Of a stretch of DNA of 47,091 nt, positions 24,619 through 33,384 are shown in pieces. Position 1 is the stretch's first letter; each line of letters starts with the position of its first letter. Source of the stretch: Mycobacterium aquaticum (GTDB taxonomy: Bacteria; Actinomycetota; Actinomycetes; Mycobacteriales; Mycobacteriaceae); the NCBI RefSeq assembly GCF_002086485.1, contig NZ_MVHF01000057.1, forward strand, positions 1 to 47,091. The letters are read 5' to 3'. Under the pieces are notes generated by a model that was not told the DNA's origin, searched no databases, and saw nothing but the letters and a program-made list of their open reading frames with translations. Both the position numbers and the translations under genes were made by a program.

Positions 24619-24823
24619 CGGGCCAATGACTCTGCGCTCAGGGCGCGCTGGTCTCGGTGTTTGTGGCCCTCGCCGCACGGTCAATGGTTGTGGCACCTTT
24701 GCTAGTCGAGTGCCCAGCGCTGGCGGGCCGACGACTCTGCGCTCGGGGCGTGCTGGTCTCGGTGTTTGTCGCCCTGGCCGCAGGGCCAATGGTTGCGAGG
24801 TCCTTGCTAGACGAGTGCCCAGC
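24619..24823. repeat. Two tandem copies of a 100-bp element with 105-bp period
   Basis: Copy 1 (24619-24718) and copy 2 (24724-24823) are about 85% identical by eye. They share GACTCTGCGCTC, GCTGGTCTCGGTGTTTGT and GAGTGCCCAGC. The period of 105 is a multiple of three, so reading frames on both strands show a 35-residue repeat, but no frame has a ribosome site or protein-like composition. The repeat fills most of the 310-base gap between the SRPBCC gene and the secreted esterase gene; nothing else is evident there. It could be an intergenic repeat family. Confidence 0.85.
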
Positions 24824-24894
24824 ACGATGCCCGATGCCCTCGGGCTCTCAGCCAACACCCAGCCCGCTGGGACGGATTGGGGCATATTGGCACC

Positions 24895-25827
24895 ATGCGG
24901 CTCGCCTTCGGACGTATCGGCCCGGTCATCGCCACTGCCGTCGTGATGGTTGCGGCGCTCGTCATGGGAGCACCGGCGAATGCCTCCCCGGCGCCCTGGG
25001 CGGCGGCCCAGATCGACTTCGGCGGGGTGCCCCGCAGCTACGAGCTGCACGTCCCAGCCGGCGTAGACCACCCCTCCGGCCTCGTGGTGAACCTGCATGC
25101 GGCGGGCGCGACGGGCCACGACCAGGCCGCGCTGACCCACTACGACGCCGTCGCCGACGCGCACGGATTCATGGTGGTGTATCCCGACGGCATCGATCTG
25201 AGCTGGGCCGACGGGCGCGGCGCCTCGCTGCCCGACCGGCAGGGCGTCGACGACGTCGGATTCATCTCCGCGCTGGTCGAGCAACTGGTCGCCGAGTATC
25301 ACGTGGACCCAGGCCGGGTGTTCGCGACCGGCTTGTCGGCCGGCGGGTTCATGGCCAACCGGCTGGCCTGTGACCGCCCGGACCTGTTCGCCGCGATCGC
25401 CCCGGTCGCGGGCACCCTCGGCGTCAACGTGGGCTGCAGTCCGTCGCGTCCCGTGTCGGTGCTGGCCACCTATGGAACCGCGGACCCCATCGTGCCGTTC
25501 GACGGCGGCACCATGACCGGCCGCGGCGGAACCAGCGACATCCTGTCCGCCCCGGCGCTCATCGACCGGTGGCGCCAGGTGAACGGCTGCCCGGGGGCAT
25601 CGGCGGCGGACCAGCTTCCCGCGACCGGCGACGGCACGGGCACGCAGCGCATCACCTATGCGCCGTGCGCCCAGGGCACCGCGGTGGTGTTCATGCGGGT
25701 GGACGGCGGCGGCCACACCTGGCCCGGCGCCCCGGAGATCCTGCCCGCGCAGGCGGTCGGTCCGGCCACTCACGGGTTCGACGCCTCGGAGGAGTCGTGG
25801 CAGTTCTTCGACAGCCACGCGAGATAG
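24895..25827 (+). CDS. Secreted PHB-depolymerase/feruloyl-esterase-like alpha/beta hydrolase
   Basis: This 310-residue protein has a signal peptide ending ANA (about residue 30). The alpha/beta-hydrolase domain is of the esterase family that includes poly(3-hydroxybutyrate) depolymerases and LpqC/LpqP-type mycobacterial proteins. The catalytic Ser148 is in FATGLSAGGFMANRL, the Asp is D197 in TYGTADPIVPFDGG, and the His is in VDGGGHTWPGAPE. Two Cys pairs (GCSPSRP, NGCPG, APCAQG) may be disulfides. The true substrate is unknown. The ATG has no strong ribosome site. Confidence 0.87.
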   Translation: MRLAFGRIGPVIATAVVMVAALVMGAPANASPAPWAAAQIDFGGVPRSYELHVPAGVDHPSGLVVNLHAAGATGHDQAALTHYDAVADAHGFMVVYPDGIDLSWADGRGASLPDRQGVDDVGFISALVEQLVAEYHVDPGRVFATGLSAGGFMANRLACDRPDLFAAIAPVAGTLGVNVGCSPSRPVSVLATYGTADPIVPFDGGTMTGRGGTSDILSAPALIDRWRQVNGCPGASAADQLPATGDGTGTQRITYAPCAQGTAVVFMRVDGGGHTWPGAPEILPAQAVGPATHGFDASEESWQFFDSHAR

Positions 25828-25866
25828 CGCCCGCGCAGGTCAGCGGGGCCGGTCCGCGGCGCGCTT

Positions 25867-25872
25867 TAGACT
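25867..25872 (+). promoter_or_regulatory. -10 box TAGACT placed for a leaderless transcript
   Basis: TAGACT ends 6 bases before the ATG of the fatty-acyl-AMP ligase gene, without a ribosome site in between. This is the same arrangement as at 18296. Confidence 0.6.
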
Positions 25873-25878
25873 GCCAGC

Positions 25879-27699
25879 ATGGCTTTTGAGGCACCGGAAG
25901 GTCTGTTGCGGATCGAGGATTGCCTCGACGCTCACGGCAACGTCGTCCTGCCGCCGGGCGTGCACCTGATCTCCCTGATCGAACGCAACATCGCCAATGT
26001 CGGCGACACCGTCGCGTACCGTTTCATCGACCACAGTCGCTCGGACGGCGAGCTCACCGAGCTGACCTGGACCCAGCTCGGTGTCCGGTTGCGTGCCATC
26101 GGAGCGCAGCTGCAACAGACCGCGGCGCGCGGTGAGCGCGTGGCGATCCTGGCGCCGCAGGGCCTTGAGTACATCGCGGGATTCTTCGCCGCGATCAAGG
26201 CGGGCATGATCGCGGTCCCGTTGTTCGCCCCGGAATTGCAGGGCCATGCCGAACGACTGGAGACTGCGCTGCTGGACGCGCGGCCTGCGGTGATCCTGAC
26301 GACGACTGCCGCGCACCCGGCGGTCGCCGAGTTTCTCGAGGCGCTGCAGCCCGGGCGGCGTCCGCGCGTCGTGTGCATCGACGAGATCCCCGACGCAGCG
26401 GGGGAGACGTTCCAACCGGTGGTGATCGACGCCGACGACGTCTCGCACCTGCAGTACACCTCGGGATCGACGCGACCGCCCGTCGGCATCGAGATCACCC
26501 ACCGCGCGGTCGGTACCAATCTGCTGCAGATGATCCTGTCGATCGATCTGCTCGATCGAAACACCCACGGCGTCAGCTGGTTACCGCTCTACCACGACAT
26601 GGGCCTGTCGATGATCGGCTTCCCCGCCGTCTACGGTGGGCACTCCACGTTGATGTCGCCGACCGCGTTCATCCGGCGGCCACAGCGGTGGATCCGCGCC
26701 CTGTCCGACGAATCGCGCGACAGCCGGGTGATCACCGCGGCACCCAACTTTGCCTACGAGTGGACAGCGCAACGGGGTCTACCCGCACCGGGTGACGACA
26801 TCGATCTGAGCAACGTGGTGCTCATCATCGGCTCCGAACCGGTGAGCATCGGGGCGATCACCACCTTCAACAAGGCGTTCGCGCCATACGGGTTGCCCGC
26901 CACGGCCTTCAAACCCTCGTACGGCATCGCCGAGGCGACCCTGTTCGTGTCGACCATCGCCCCGCACGAGCAGGCGGCTGCCACCTACTTCGACCGCGAG
27001 CAACTCGCGGCGGGCCGTGCCGTGCGCGTCGCGGCCGATGCGGTCGGCGCGGTCGCGCATGTGGCGTGCGGCCAGGTCGCGCGCAGCCTGCAGGCCGCGA
27101 TCGTCGACCCGGCAACCGCCGCGGAATTGCCGGATGGTTCGGTCGGAGAGATCTGGTTGCAGGGCAACAACATCGGGCGTGGCTACTGGGGGCTGCCGGA
27201 GGAATCGCAGCAGACGTTCGGTGCCGAACTGCGGACACGTCTCGCGAGCGGTCACACCGACGGCGCGGACCCGCGACGCCCGTGGCTGCGCACCGGAGAC
27301 CTCGGGGTGTACCTCGACGGCGAACTCTATGTCACCGGCCGGATGGCAGACCTCATCGTCATCGCAGGCGGACAGCACTACCCGCAGGACATCGAGGCGA
27401 CCGTCGCCGACGCCTCACCGATCGTGCGGCGTGGGCACGTCACCGCATTCGCCATACCCGGCGAAAAGTCTTCGGGGGAACGCGAACTCGTGATCATCGC
27501 CGAACGTGCCACAGGAACCGGGCGCACCGACCCGCAGCCCGCGGTCGAGGCGATCCGGGCCGCGGTGACCAACCGGCACGGCTTGTCCGCCACCGACGTG
27601 AGGTTCGTCCCGGCCGGGGCGATCCCGCGCACCACCAGCGGCAAGCTCGCCCGGCGCGCCTGCCATGCGCAGTATCTGGCGGGCGAGATCGGCGGATAG
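25879..27699 (+). CDS. Fatty-acyl-AMP ligase (FAAL), FadD32-like
   Basis: This 606-residue adenylating enzyme activates fatty acids as acyl-adenylates for transfer to a carrier protein. The P-loop is LQYTSGSTRPPVGIEITHRA. Other motifs are SWLPLYHDMGLSMIGFP, FKPSYGIAEATLFVS, LRTGDLGVYLDGELYVTGRM and the C-terminal lysine region PRTTSGKLARR. The segment DREQLAAGRAVRVAADA before VACGQVARS is like FadD32-type FAALs. No polyketide synthase is adjacent, so its lipid product is unknown. It is probably leaderless. It ends two bases before the convergent carboxylic acid reductase gene. Confidence 0.92.
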   Translation: MAFEAPEGLLRIEDCLDAHGNVVLPPGVHLISLIERNIANVGDTVAYRFIDHSRSDGELTELTWTQLGVRLRAIGAQLQQTAARGERVAILAPQGLEYIAGFFAAIKAGMIAVPLFAPELQGHAERLETALLDARPAVILTTTAAHPAVAEFLEALQPGRRPRVVCIDEIPDAAGETFQPVVIDADDVSHLQYTSGSTRPPVGIEITHRAVGTNLLQMILSIDLLDRNTHGVSWLPLYHDMGLSMIGFPAVYGGHSTLMSPTAFIRRPQRWIRALSDESRDSRVITAAPNFAYEWTAQRGLPAPGDDIDLSNVVLIIGSEPVSIGAITTFNKAFAPYGLPATAFKPSYGIAEATLFVSTIAPHEQAAATYFDREQLAAGRAVRVAADAVGAVAHVACGQVARSLQAAIVDPATAAELPDGSVGEIWLQGNNIGRGYWGLPEESQQTFGAELRTRLASGHTDGADPRRPWLRTGDLGVYLDGELYVTGRMADLIVIAGGQHYPQDIEATVADASPIVRRGHVTAFAIPGEKSSGERELVIIAERATGTGRTDPQPAVEAIRAAVTNRHGLSATDVRFVPAGAIPRTTSGKLARRACHAQYLAGEIGG

Positions 27700-27701
27700 C
27701 G

Positions 27702-30700
27702 CTACCCGGCGTCGTCGAGCAGGCCCAGCTGCCGCAGGTCGACGATGTACTTGGCGATCAGCTCCTCGGACAGGTGCGGTACATCGTGGCCAGCCCCGAT
27801 ACCGGCGGATTGCACTGCTGCGCGGAACTTTTCGGCCGGCATCGCAACCCCGCCGGTCGGCGGCGCGGGGTGCGCATACGCGCTCATCAAGGGCAGCACC
27901 GAGTTCTTGCGCTGGTCCTCGGGCAGGGCCTTCATGGCCTCTTCGAATCGCTCGCGCCACTCGTCGTAATCGTCGATGCGTTCGATGGGAAGCCCCTGCG
28001 CGATGAGCCAGTCGACGAACTCGTCGAGCGAGATCCCGTCGTCGTGGGTGTTGAGCACGTTGTAGGTGTGGTAGCCGCTGGTGCCCGCGACACCGAGCGT
28101 GGTGATGGCTGCCGAGGTGAAATCCGCAGGCAGCCCGTCGTAATGGGCCCGCTGCCGGTTGCCCGCGGCGTCGAGGGTGTAGAACGATTTGGGCGCCAGG
28201 CCGGTCGCGACGATACTCAGGATCAGCCGGGTGAACATGTCGGTGACATTGACCTGACCCGAATACGTGCTGTGCGCCAGGATCATGTCCGAGCGGAACA
28301 CCGTGACGGGTAGGCCGCACAGATCGTTTGCCTCGCGCAGTAGGACTTCGCCGGCCCACTTGCTCGTCGCGTAACCCCCGGCGTACGCCGTGCCGAGGGA
28401 CCGGGCCGGGCTGGCTGCCCGCACGTCGACATCCTCGCCGACATAGGTGCCGTCGGGCAGCGCGGTCACCGCGACCGTGGAGATGTAGTTGACGGGCTTG
28501 AGCCGGTCGGTGATCGCCAGCTTGATGATCTCGGCGGTGCCGACGGCATTCGGCCCGAACAACTGGCTGTACGGCAGAACATGATTGACCAGCGCAGCGG
28601 AATGCACGATCAGGTCGACCGAGTCAGCCAGCCGGTTCCACGTCGCCGTGTCGACGCCGAGATTGGCCGCACCCACGTCGCCGACGAGGACCTCGAGATG
28701 CTTGTCGGCCAGTTCGCGGAAGCGTTTGGACAGGGCCTCGTCGCCGGAGTCGATGGCCTCCTCGATGCGTTGCCGCGCCGCGATCGGATCGGCGCCACGC
28801 GCCAGGCAGATCAGCCGGCCGCCGGTCGGCGCAAGGCGTTCCAGCCAGTCCAGGCACAGGAACCGGCCGAGATAGCCGTTGGCCCCTGTCATCAGCACCG
28901 TGTTCACGGTCGCACTCGGGGCAGGCAGAGTCGGTGCGGCGGCGAGGGTGGCCGCGTCGATGAACTTGTCCAGGGTCAGATCCGTCGCCTTGGCCACCTC
29001 GGCACCGCGTCCGTGCACCGACGCGAAAGTGGGTCGGGTAGAAGCGGATTGGCGTTCGCCGTCGACGTACTCCGCGATGGTGGTCAGCGTCGCGGTGGGG
29101 CTGACGATGGTCTGCACCGGCACGTCGATGTTGAAGATGCCCTCCAGCAGCGTCGCGAACGAGAACGCCGACAGTGAATCACCGCCGAGTTCGATGAACT
29201 TGGCGTCGGACGGCAGGTCGGATCCACCGGCTTCCAGGCCGAGCGTCGCGGCTGCCGCACCCCGCACGGTCTCGATGGTGGGTTGATGACGGCTGTCGGC
29301 GCGTAGCGCGTCGAGCTGATTGTCTTGTCCCGCCGTGATTTCCGCGTACATCGCGTCCAGGCGGTCCTGGTAGTGCCGCTTCAGCGCGGGGCGCAGCAGC
29401 TTGCCCACCCCGGAGAGCAGACCGTTGTCGCGCGTGAAGGGCTCGGGTTCCAACAGGAAATCCCGGGGAATCTCATAGGGATTGAGGTGATTCTCTGCGG
29501 CGATCTGCTGCACTGAGTGGGCGATCAACGACCGCGCGTCGCCCGCGCCCACGCCGTCGGCGTTCGGCACGATCACGGCGAGCAGGAACGGTTGATCGCT
29601 GCTGCCGTAGATGTAGATCTGCCGGATGTAGGGGCTGGTCGAATAACTTGCTTCCAGGTTGGACACCGCCACGAATTCGCCCTGCGACAGCTTGATGACG
29701 TTGTTGCGGCGGTCCAGGTACACGAGGTGATCCGGGCCGATCTCGGCCATCACGTCCCCGGTCTTGTAGAAGCCGTCGGCGTCGAAGATGTCGGCCGACA
29801 GCTCGGGGTGCTTGTAGTAGCCGGGAATCAGGGTGGTGGTCTTGAGGTACAGCTCGCCGCGCGGGTGCGGCTTGTCGGTGGTGGAGTAGCCGAGTTCGGG
29901 TACGTCGACGAGTTTGTACTCGGTGACCGGTGGGCGCTGCACCACACCGTTGCGCATGATGCCGCCACCGTTCTCGGTGGACCCGTAGCCATCGCTGACG
30001 GCGATGTCCAGCAGCGATTCCACGAACGCGTGCATGTCTTTCGACAGCGGGGCGCTGCCGCACATCGCCGAGATCACCCGGCCACCGAGAAAGTCCTCGC
30101 GCAGCTGGGCCTTGACGGTCTCCTCCAGGTCCGCCGCGGTGGGCTCGGCTGCGGTGCGCTGGTCGAGCTCCTTGCGGTACCGCCGGAAGAACATGTCACA
30201 CACCCGCGGCACCAGGTTCAGCGCGGTGGGTCGTACCAGCGTGATGTCGTCGAACAGGGTTGACATGTCGCTCTTGGCCGCGAAATAGCCGATGCCACCC
30301 GAGGTCAATGTCGAGATCAGCCAGGCCATCCCGTACACGTGGCTCAGTGGCATGTACTGCAGGTGGACCGCCGGGATCTCGATACCGACGTCCAGCGATG
30401 GACTGCGCGGCCGCTGCCACAGCCGCGTCATCAGATCGGCGGTGTACATGGCCCCTTTCGGGGCGCCGGTGCTGCCTGACGTGTAGACGAGCGTGGCCAG
30501 CGGATTCTCACCGGGCGCCGGGATGAACGGGGAAGCCTCGGCCATCGACCGGCCCGCGTCCATGTCGGCCACCAGCGACACCACCTCGACCGCGCGTCCT
30601 GCGGCGGCCAGGCGGGCGGTCGCCGCCTCGACATGCTCACGCTGGTCGTCGTCGGCCTCGGAGTAGTCGAAGACCACCAAACGCCGCACCGACGGGGCCT

Positions 30701-31235
30701 CGATCGCCAACTCGACGGCAGTGTCGAGAGACTCCACGCTCGCGGCGAAGATCCGCGGTGTGGTCTCGGCGATGATGGGCGCCAGCTGCTGTGCTGATGA
30801 ACTGGTCTGCAGGGGAACGAAAACTGCCCCGAGCCGGGCGCAGGCCAGCTGGATCACGGTGTAGCCGATGCTGGTGAAACCCAGCACCGCGACGAAGTCG
30901 CCTGGCTCGAACCCGCTGTCGTGCCAGGTGTTGGTCAGTGCCACGACGTTGTCTCGCAGACGGCCGTAGGTGATGGTGTCGAACCCGGCCAGCAGGCGGG
31001 TGGTGGTGCGCCCGGTGGCCGGGTCACGGATCACCTCACGGGATCGCAGGCCGAGGGCGGGGCGGTCGGCATAGCCGGTCAGGCACCTGTCGATCGCCTG
31101 CCACAGGCGCAGGTCCGGATCCTGGATGCGGAGGCTGACCTCGGGATCCGGGGCGGCAGCCCGGAACTGTGGGTCGGTCGCGTGCAAATGCTGGATGCGC
31201 TGGATGAGTCGTTGCTGTCGGGCGTCGTCGGTCAT
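27702..31235 (-). CDS. car: Carboxylic acid reductase (adenylation-carrier-reductase)
   Basis: This 1177-residue enzyme reduces carboxylic acids to aldehydes with ATP and NADPH. Its length matches known CARs of about 1170 residues. An adenylation domain occupies about residues 1-640 (LATLVYTSGSTGAPKGAMYT, DGYGSTENGG, FYKTGDVMAEIGPDHLVYLD). A carrier domain has the phosphopantetheine Ser687 in ELGGDSLSAFSF. A Rossmann-type thioester reductase domain begins VLMTGANGYLGRFLCLDWL. It needs a phosphopantetheinyl transferase, not encoded here. FadD9 is the mycobacterial name for this family. No strong ribosome site precedes the ATG. The pairing with the convergent acyl-AMP ligase may be positional only. 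Confidence 0.95.
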   Translation of the reverse strand: MTDDARQQRLIQRIQHLHATDPQFRAAAPDPEVSLRIQDPDLRLWQAIDRCLTGYADRPALGLRSREVIRDPATGRTTTRLLAGFDTITYGRLRDNVVALTNTWHDSGFEPGDFVAVLGFTSIGYTVIQLACARLGAVFVPLQTSSSAQQLAPIIAETTPRIFAASVESLDTAVELAIEAPSVRRLVVFDYSEADDDQREHVEAATARLAAAGRAVEVVSLVADMDAGRSMAEASPFIPAPGENPLATLVYTSGSTGAPKGAMYTADLMTRLWQRPRSPSLDVGIEIPAVHLQYMPLSHVYGMAWLISTLTSGGIGYFAAKSDMSTLFDDITLVRPTALNLVPRVCDMFFRRYRKELDQRTAAEPTAADLEETVKAQLREDFLGGRVISAMCGSAPLSKDMHAFVESLLDIAVSDGYGSTENGGGIMRNGVVQRPPVTEYKLVDVPELGYSTTDKPHPRGELYLKTTTLIPGYYKHPELSADIFDADGFYKTGDVMAEIGPDHLVYLDRRNNVIKLSQGEFVAVSNLEASYSTSPYIRQIYIYGSSDQPFLLAVIVPNADGVGAGDARSLIAHSVQQIAAENHLNPYEIPRDFLLEPEPFTRDNGLLSGVGKLLRPALKRHYQDRLDAMYAEITAGQDNQLDALRADSRHQPTIETVRGAAAATLGLEAGGSDLPSDAKFIELGGDSLSAFSFATLLEGIFNIDVPVQTIVSPTATLTTIAEYVDGERQSASTRPTFASVHGRGAEVAKATDLTLDKFIDAATLAAAPTLPAPSATVNTVLMTGANGYLGRFLCLDWLERLAPTGGRLICLARGADPIAARQRIEEAIDSGDEALSKRFRELADKHLEVLVGDVGAANLGVDTATWNRLADSVDLIVHSAALVNHVLPYSQLFGPNAVGTAEIIKLAITDRLKPVNYISTVAVTALPDGTYVGEDVDVRAASPARSLGTAYAGGYATSKWAGEVLLREANDLCGLPVTVFRSDMILAHSTYSGQVNVTDMFTRLILSIVATGLAPKSFYTLDAAGNRQRAHYDGLPADFTSAAITTLGVAGTSGYHTYNVLNTHDDGISLDEFVDWLIAQGLPIERIDDYDEWRERFEEAMKALPEDQRKNSVLPLMSAYAHPAPPTGGVAMPAEKFRAAVQSAGIGAGHDVPHLSEELIAKYIVDLRQLGLLDDAG

Positions 31236-31387
31236 CGTGGTGTCGTCCCCCCGTCGTACCTGATACGCATTTCTCCACTACACCACTTGGCGACGGACGT
31301 TTCCACGTGTTCAGGCAACGCACAGACACGGTCACGCCCCGCTCAGGAATGAAAACGTTTGCTGCCCAGTGCCTTTCCGGCGCACTG

Positions 31388-31696
31388 TCACGGGCGGCTG
31401 ACGGTGAAGCGGTCTGAGTCGGCTTCGGCGAATATCTCGCCGGGGCCGCCCATGTACGCGCGGCACGTGATGCGCCAACCATCGATGTCGCCGTCGGGCA
31501 GCAGCGACCGCTTGACGTTGAGGTCGAGCACCGATCCGACCCGTGCCGACAACAGATCGGCGTAACCCTCGACGGGGCGGGCACCGTCAACCGCTACTGC
31601 CAGCACGTCGTAGGAATTCAGGGACGGATGCGGCGTGCGGGAGCGGATTGCGCCCTCGATGTCGGTTCGGTTCTCGGCGACCTGGACCATGATCAC
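31388..31696 (-). CDS. 102-residue protein of the M6/ATP-grasp operon, unknown family
   Basis: This small soluble protein has no signal peptide. It contains NSYDVLAVAVDGARPVEGYA, LDLNVKRSLLPDGDIDGWRI and YMGGPGEIFAEADSDRF and has a single Cys (RITCRAYM). The alternating hydrophobic pattern suggests a small beta-rich fold. I do not recognise it. Its GTG start overlaps the stop of the ATP-grasp gene (GTGA), so it is the last gene of a tightly coupled operon; ATG at 31690 is the alternative. It may be a partner, substrate or recognition protein for the ATP-grasp enzyme; there is no direct evidence for any of these. Confidence 0.75.
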   Translation of the reverse strand: MIMVQVAENRTDIEGAIRSRTPHPSLNSYDVLAVAVDGARPVEGYADLLSARVGSVLDLNVKRSLLPDGDIDGWRITCRAYMGGPGEIFAEADSDRFTVSRP

Positions 31697-32598
31697 GCGG
31701 CCTTCCCGGCGAGGAACTCGACCAGCGCGGTGCTGATGGGTTGACCCGCCTCGGCTTCAAAATAGCTGTATCCGGGCATGGGATTGACCTCGAAGCACAC
31801 ATGATCTCCGTCGGGGCGTCGACGCAGATCGATCCCGGCGAACGGCAGGTCCAGTCGCGCACTGAGCTCGACGCACCGCGCCGCGACGTCCTGCGGAAGC
31901 TCGACGGGCGTCAGCACCGCGGTGGCGCCGTCGCGGTGCGCGTAGCGGTAGTCGACCACCGAGCTGCTGATCTCCGTGGCGAAGACCTGCTGCCCGACGA
32001 CATGGACCCGGACGTCGACTCCCTCGACGAGCTCCTGGAACTGGGTTGGCAGATCGCGCACCCGGTCCAGTCCGGCGGCGCGTTGCTCGTCGAGTGGCCG
32101 GACGATCGACCGGATGCCGCTGATCGACTTGAACACCACGCTGCCGTGCCGAGCCCAGAATTCGCGGACGCGTTCGGGGTCGGTGCTCACCAGGGTGTCG
32201 GGCACCGAGAATCCGCAGGCGGCAATCTCCTGGGCCTGGAACGGTTTTGACGCGTTCGAATGCATGGCTGCCGGTCGGCTGACCACCAGGCAGTCGGCCA
32301 CATCGAGCCATTCGATGAACACGTCGTCGAACGCGCGGGCCCGTTCGCGCTCGCGCTGATCGCCGTGCATCGGTGTGGTCAGCGGCCTGGCGTAGACGGC
32401 CTCGATCTCATCGATGCGAATACTGCTGCCGCTCACCACCAGTCGCCCCCGCACGTCGCCATCGCGGACTTCGAGGCACATGTCGCTGTGCGCGGCGTGC
32501 CGCTGGTCGATCACCAGATAGTCGAGCCCCAGATCGGCGGCCGCATCGATCGCTCGCTCCAACGGCCGGTCGTCGGGATACCCGTAGAAGACGATCAT
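31693..32598 (-). CDS. ATP-grasp ligase of peptide-maturase (MvdC/MvdD/TgmB-like) type
   Basis: This 301-residue protein starts with a pre-ATP-grasp domain (MIVFYGYPDDRPLERAIDAA, then EIEAVYARPLTTP). The ATP-grasp fold follows: SKPFQAQEIAACGFSVPDTL, GSVVFKSISGIRSIVRPL (ATP-binding Lys), FQELVEGVDVRVHVVGQQVF, SSSVVDYRY and LPFAGIDLRRRPDGDHVCFE followed by VNPMPGYS with the metal-binding Glu and Asn. The layout is like graspetide synthetases and RimK-type ligases, which form amide or ester bonds on peptide side chains. It overlaps both neighbours by four bases, so its substrate is probably encoded in the operon. The substrate assignment is inference. Confidence 0.85.
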   Translation of the reverse strand: MIVFYGYPDDRPLERAIDAAADLGLDYLVIDQRHAAHSDMCLEVRDGDVRGRLVVSGSSIRIDEIEAVYARPLTTPMHGDQRERERARAFDDVFIEWLDVADCLVVSRPAAMHSNASKPFQAQEIAACGFSVPDTLVSTDPERVREFWARHGSVVFKSISGIRSIVRPLDEQRAAGLDRVRDLPTQFQELVEGVDVRVHVVGQQVFATEISSSVVDYRYAHRDGATAVLTPVELPQDVAARCVELSARLDLPFAGIDLRRRPDGDHVCFEVNPMPGYSYFEAEAGQPISTALVEFLAGKAA

Positions 32599-33374
32599 GC
32601 CGCTACTCCGGCAGTTGTGAGAGCCACGCGCGCCACCAGAGCAGCGACCGCGTCCACCGCCCTCGGCTGGATGACGGTTCGGAACGGCACCGGACGTACC
32701 GCGACGACGTGCCCGGCGGCGAGCTCGACCTCCAGCACGCGACACCGGGCGGCGGCGGCCAACGCGAGGTATGGCACGGCATCGACGCCGGACCGGTCGG
32801 CTACGACGACATCCCCTGCGATGACGGCGATTTCGCTCGCGGTGCCCACCCGGGTGCCAGTGGCCAGGTAGGGGCGGCGGGCGTCGTAGGGCGATCCCTG
32901 CCAGCCCTCGACGATGCGGGCCGAGCTGGACCGGGCGGAGTCCACGACCGGTAGCCCGGCCCGGCCCGCCTCGACGAGCCATCGCTGCGGGCTCCAGGAC
33001 GGCCCGCTGAGACCCATTCCGTCGACACCGTTGATCACGCGTGGTCCGAGGCTACGCAGCCAACTGACCATGAGTGCCCGGAACTCGCCGGCCGCATAAT
33101 TGCGGTCAGCGGTAGTCGATTTCGCGAACCGGGGGACCGGCACGGCCTCACTGCGCACCAGGACCGCGGCAACTTCGGTGCTGTCGATCCGGCGCCCACC
33201 GGGCAGGGCGATCTTCGTCGTCGCGGCCCCGCCGCGATCGACGGTATGGGTCCATGCGGCGCCGGACAGGCTCGCGGGCGACGCGACGGTCACCCGCAGA
33301 TCGGCACGGAGCGCGGCGGTAGCCGACGCCACCGCCGCAGCCCCTGCGTCGCCGGGATCGGCGACGATCACCAT
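32595..33374 (-). CDS. Probable degenerate ATP-grasp-like partner protein
   Basis: This 259-residue protein of uncertain family lies between the M6 protease and the intact ATP-grasp gene. VAAVLVRSEAVPVPRF, then YAAGEFRALMVSWLRSLGPRVINGVDGMGL and PQRWLVEAGRAGLPVVDS mirror the pre-ATP-grasp/lid arrangement of peptide ligases (xxVWxR ... E ... L ... xxIN ... K/QL xxA xxxGL xxP). The rest is short and lacks an ATP-binding Lys, a DxRxxVVG strand and the metal-binding E-x-N. It may be a non-catalytic subunit. ATG at 33374 is used; GTG at 33383 and the ATG at 33419 (inside the protease gene) are alternatives. The stop overlaps the next gene (ATGA). Confidence 0.7.
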   Translation of the reverse strand: MVIVADPGDAGAAAVASATAALRADLRVTVASPASLSGAAWTHTVDRGGAATTKIALPGGRRIDSTEVAAVLVRSEAVPVPRFAKSTTADRNYAAGEFRALMVSWLRSLGPRVINGVDGMGLSGPSWSPQRWLVEAGRAGLPVVDSARSSSARIVEGWQGSPYDARRPYLATGTRVGTASEIAVIAGDVVVADRSGVDAVPYLALAAAARCRVLEVELAAGHVVAVRPVPFRTVIQPRAVDAVAALVARVALTTAGVAA

Positions 33375-33384
33375 GTCGGCCACG

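Noticed and set aside
24626..24946. A 106-codon frame over the tandem repeat
   Set aside because: There is no ribosome site, it overlaps the start of the secreted esterase gene in another frame, and the repetitive protein is explained by the 105-base period.
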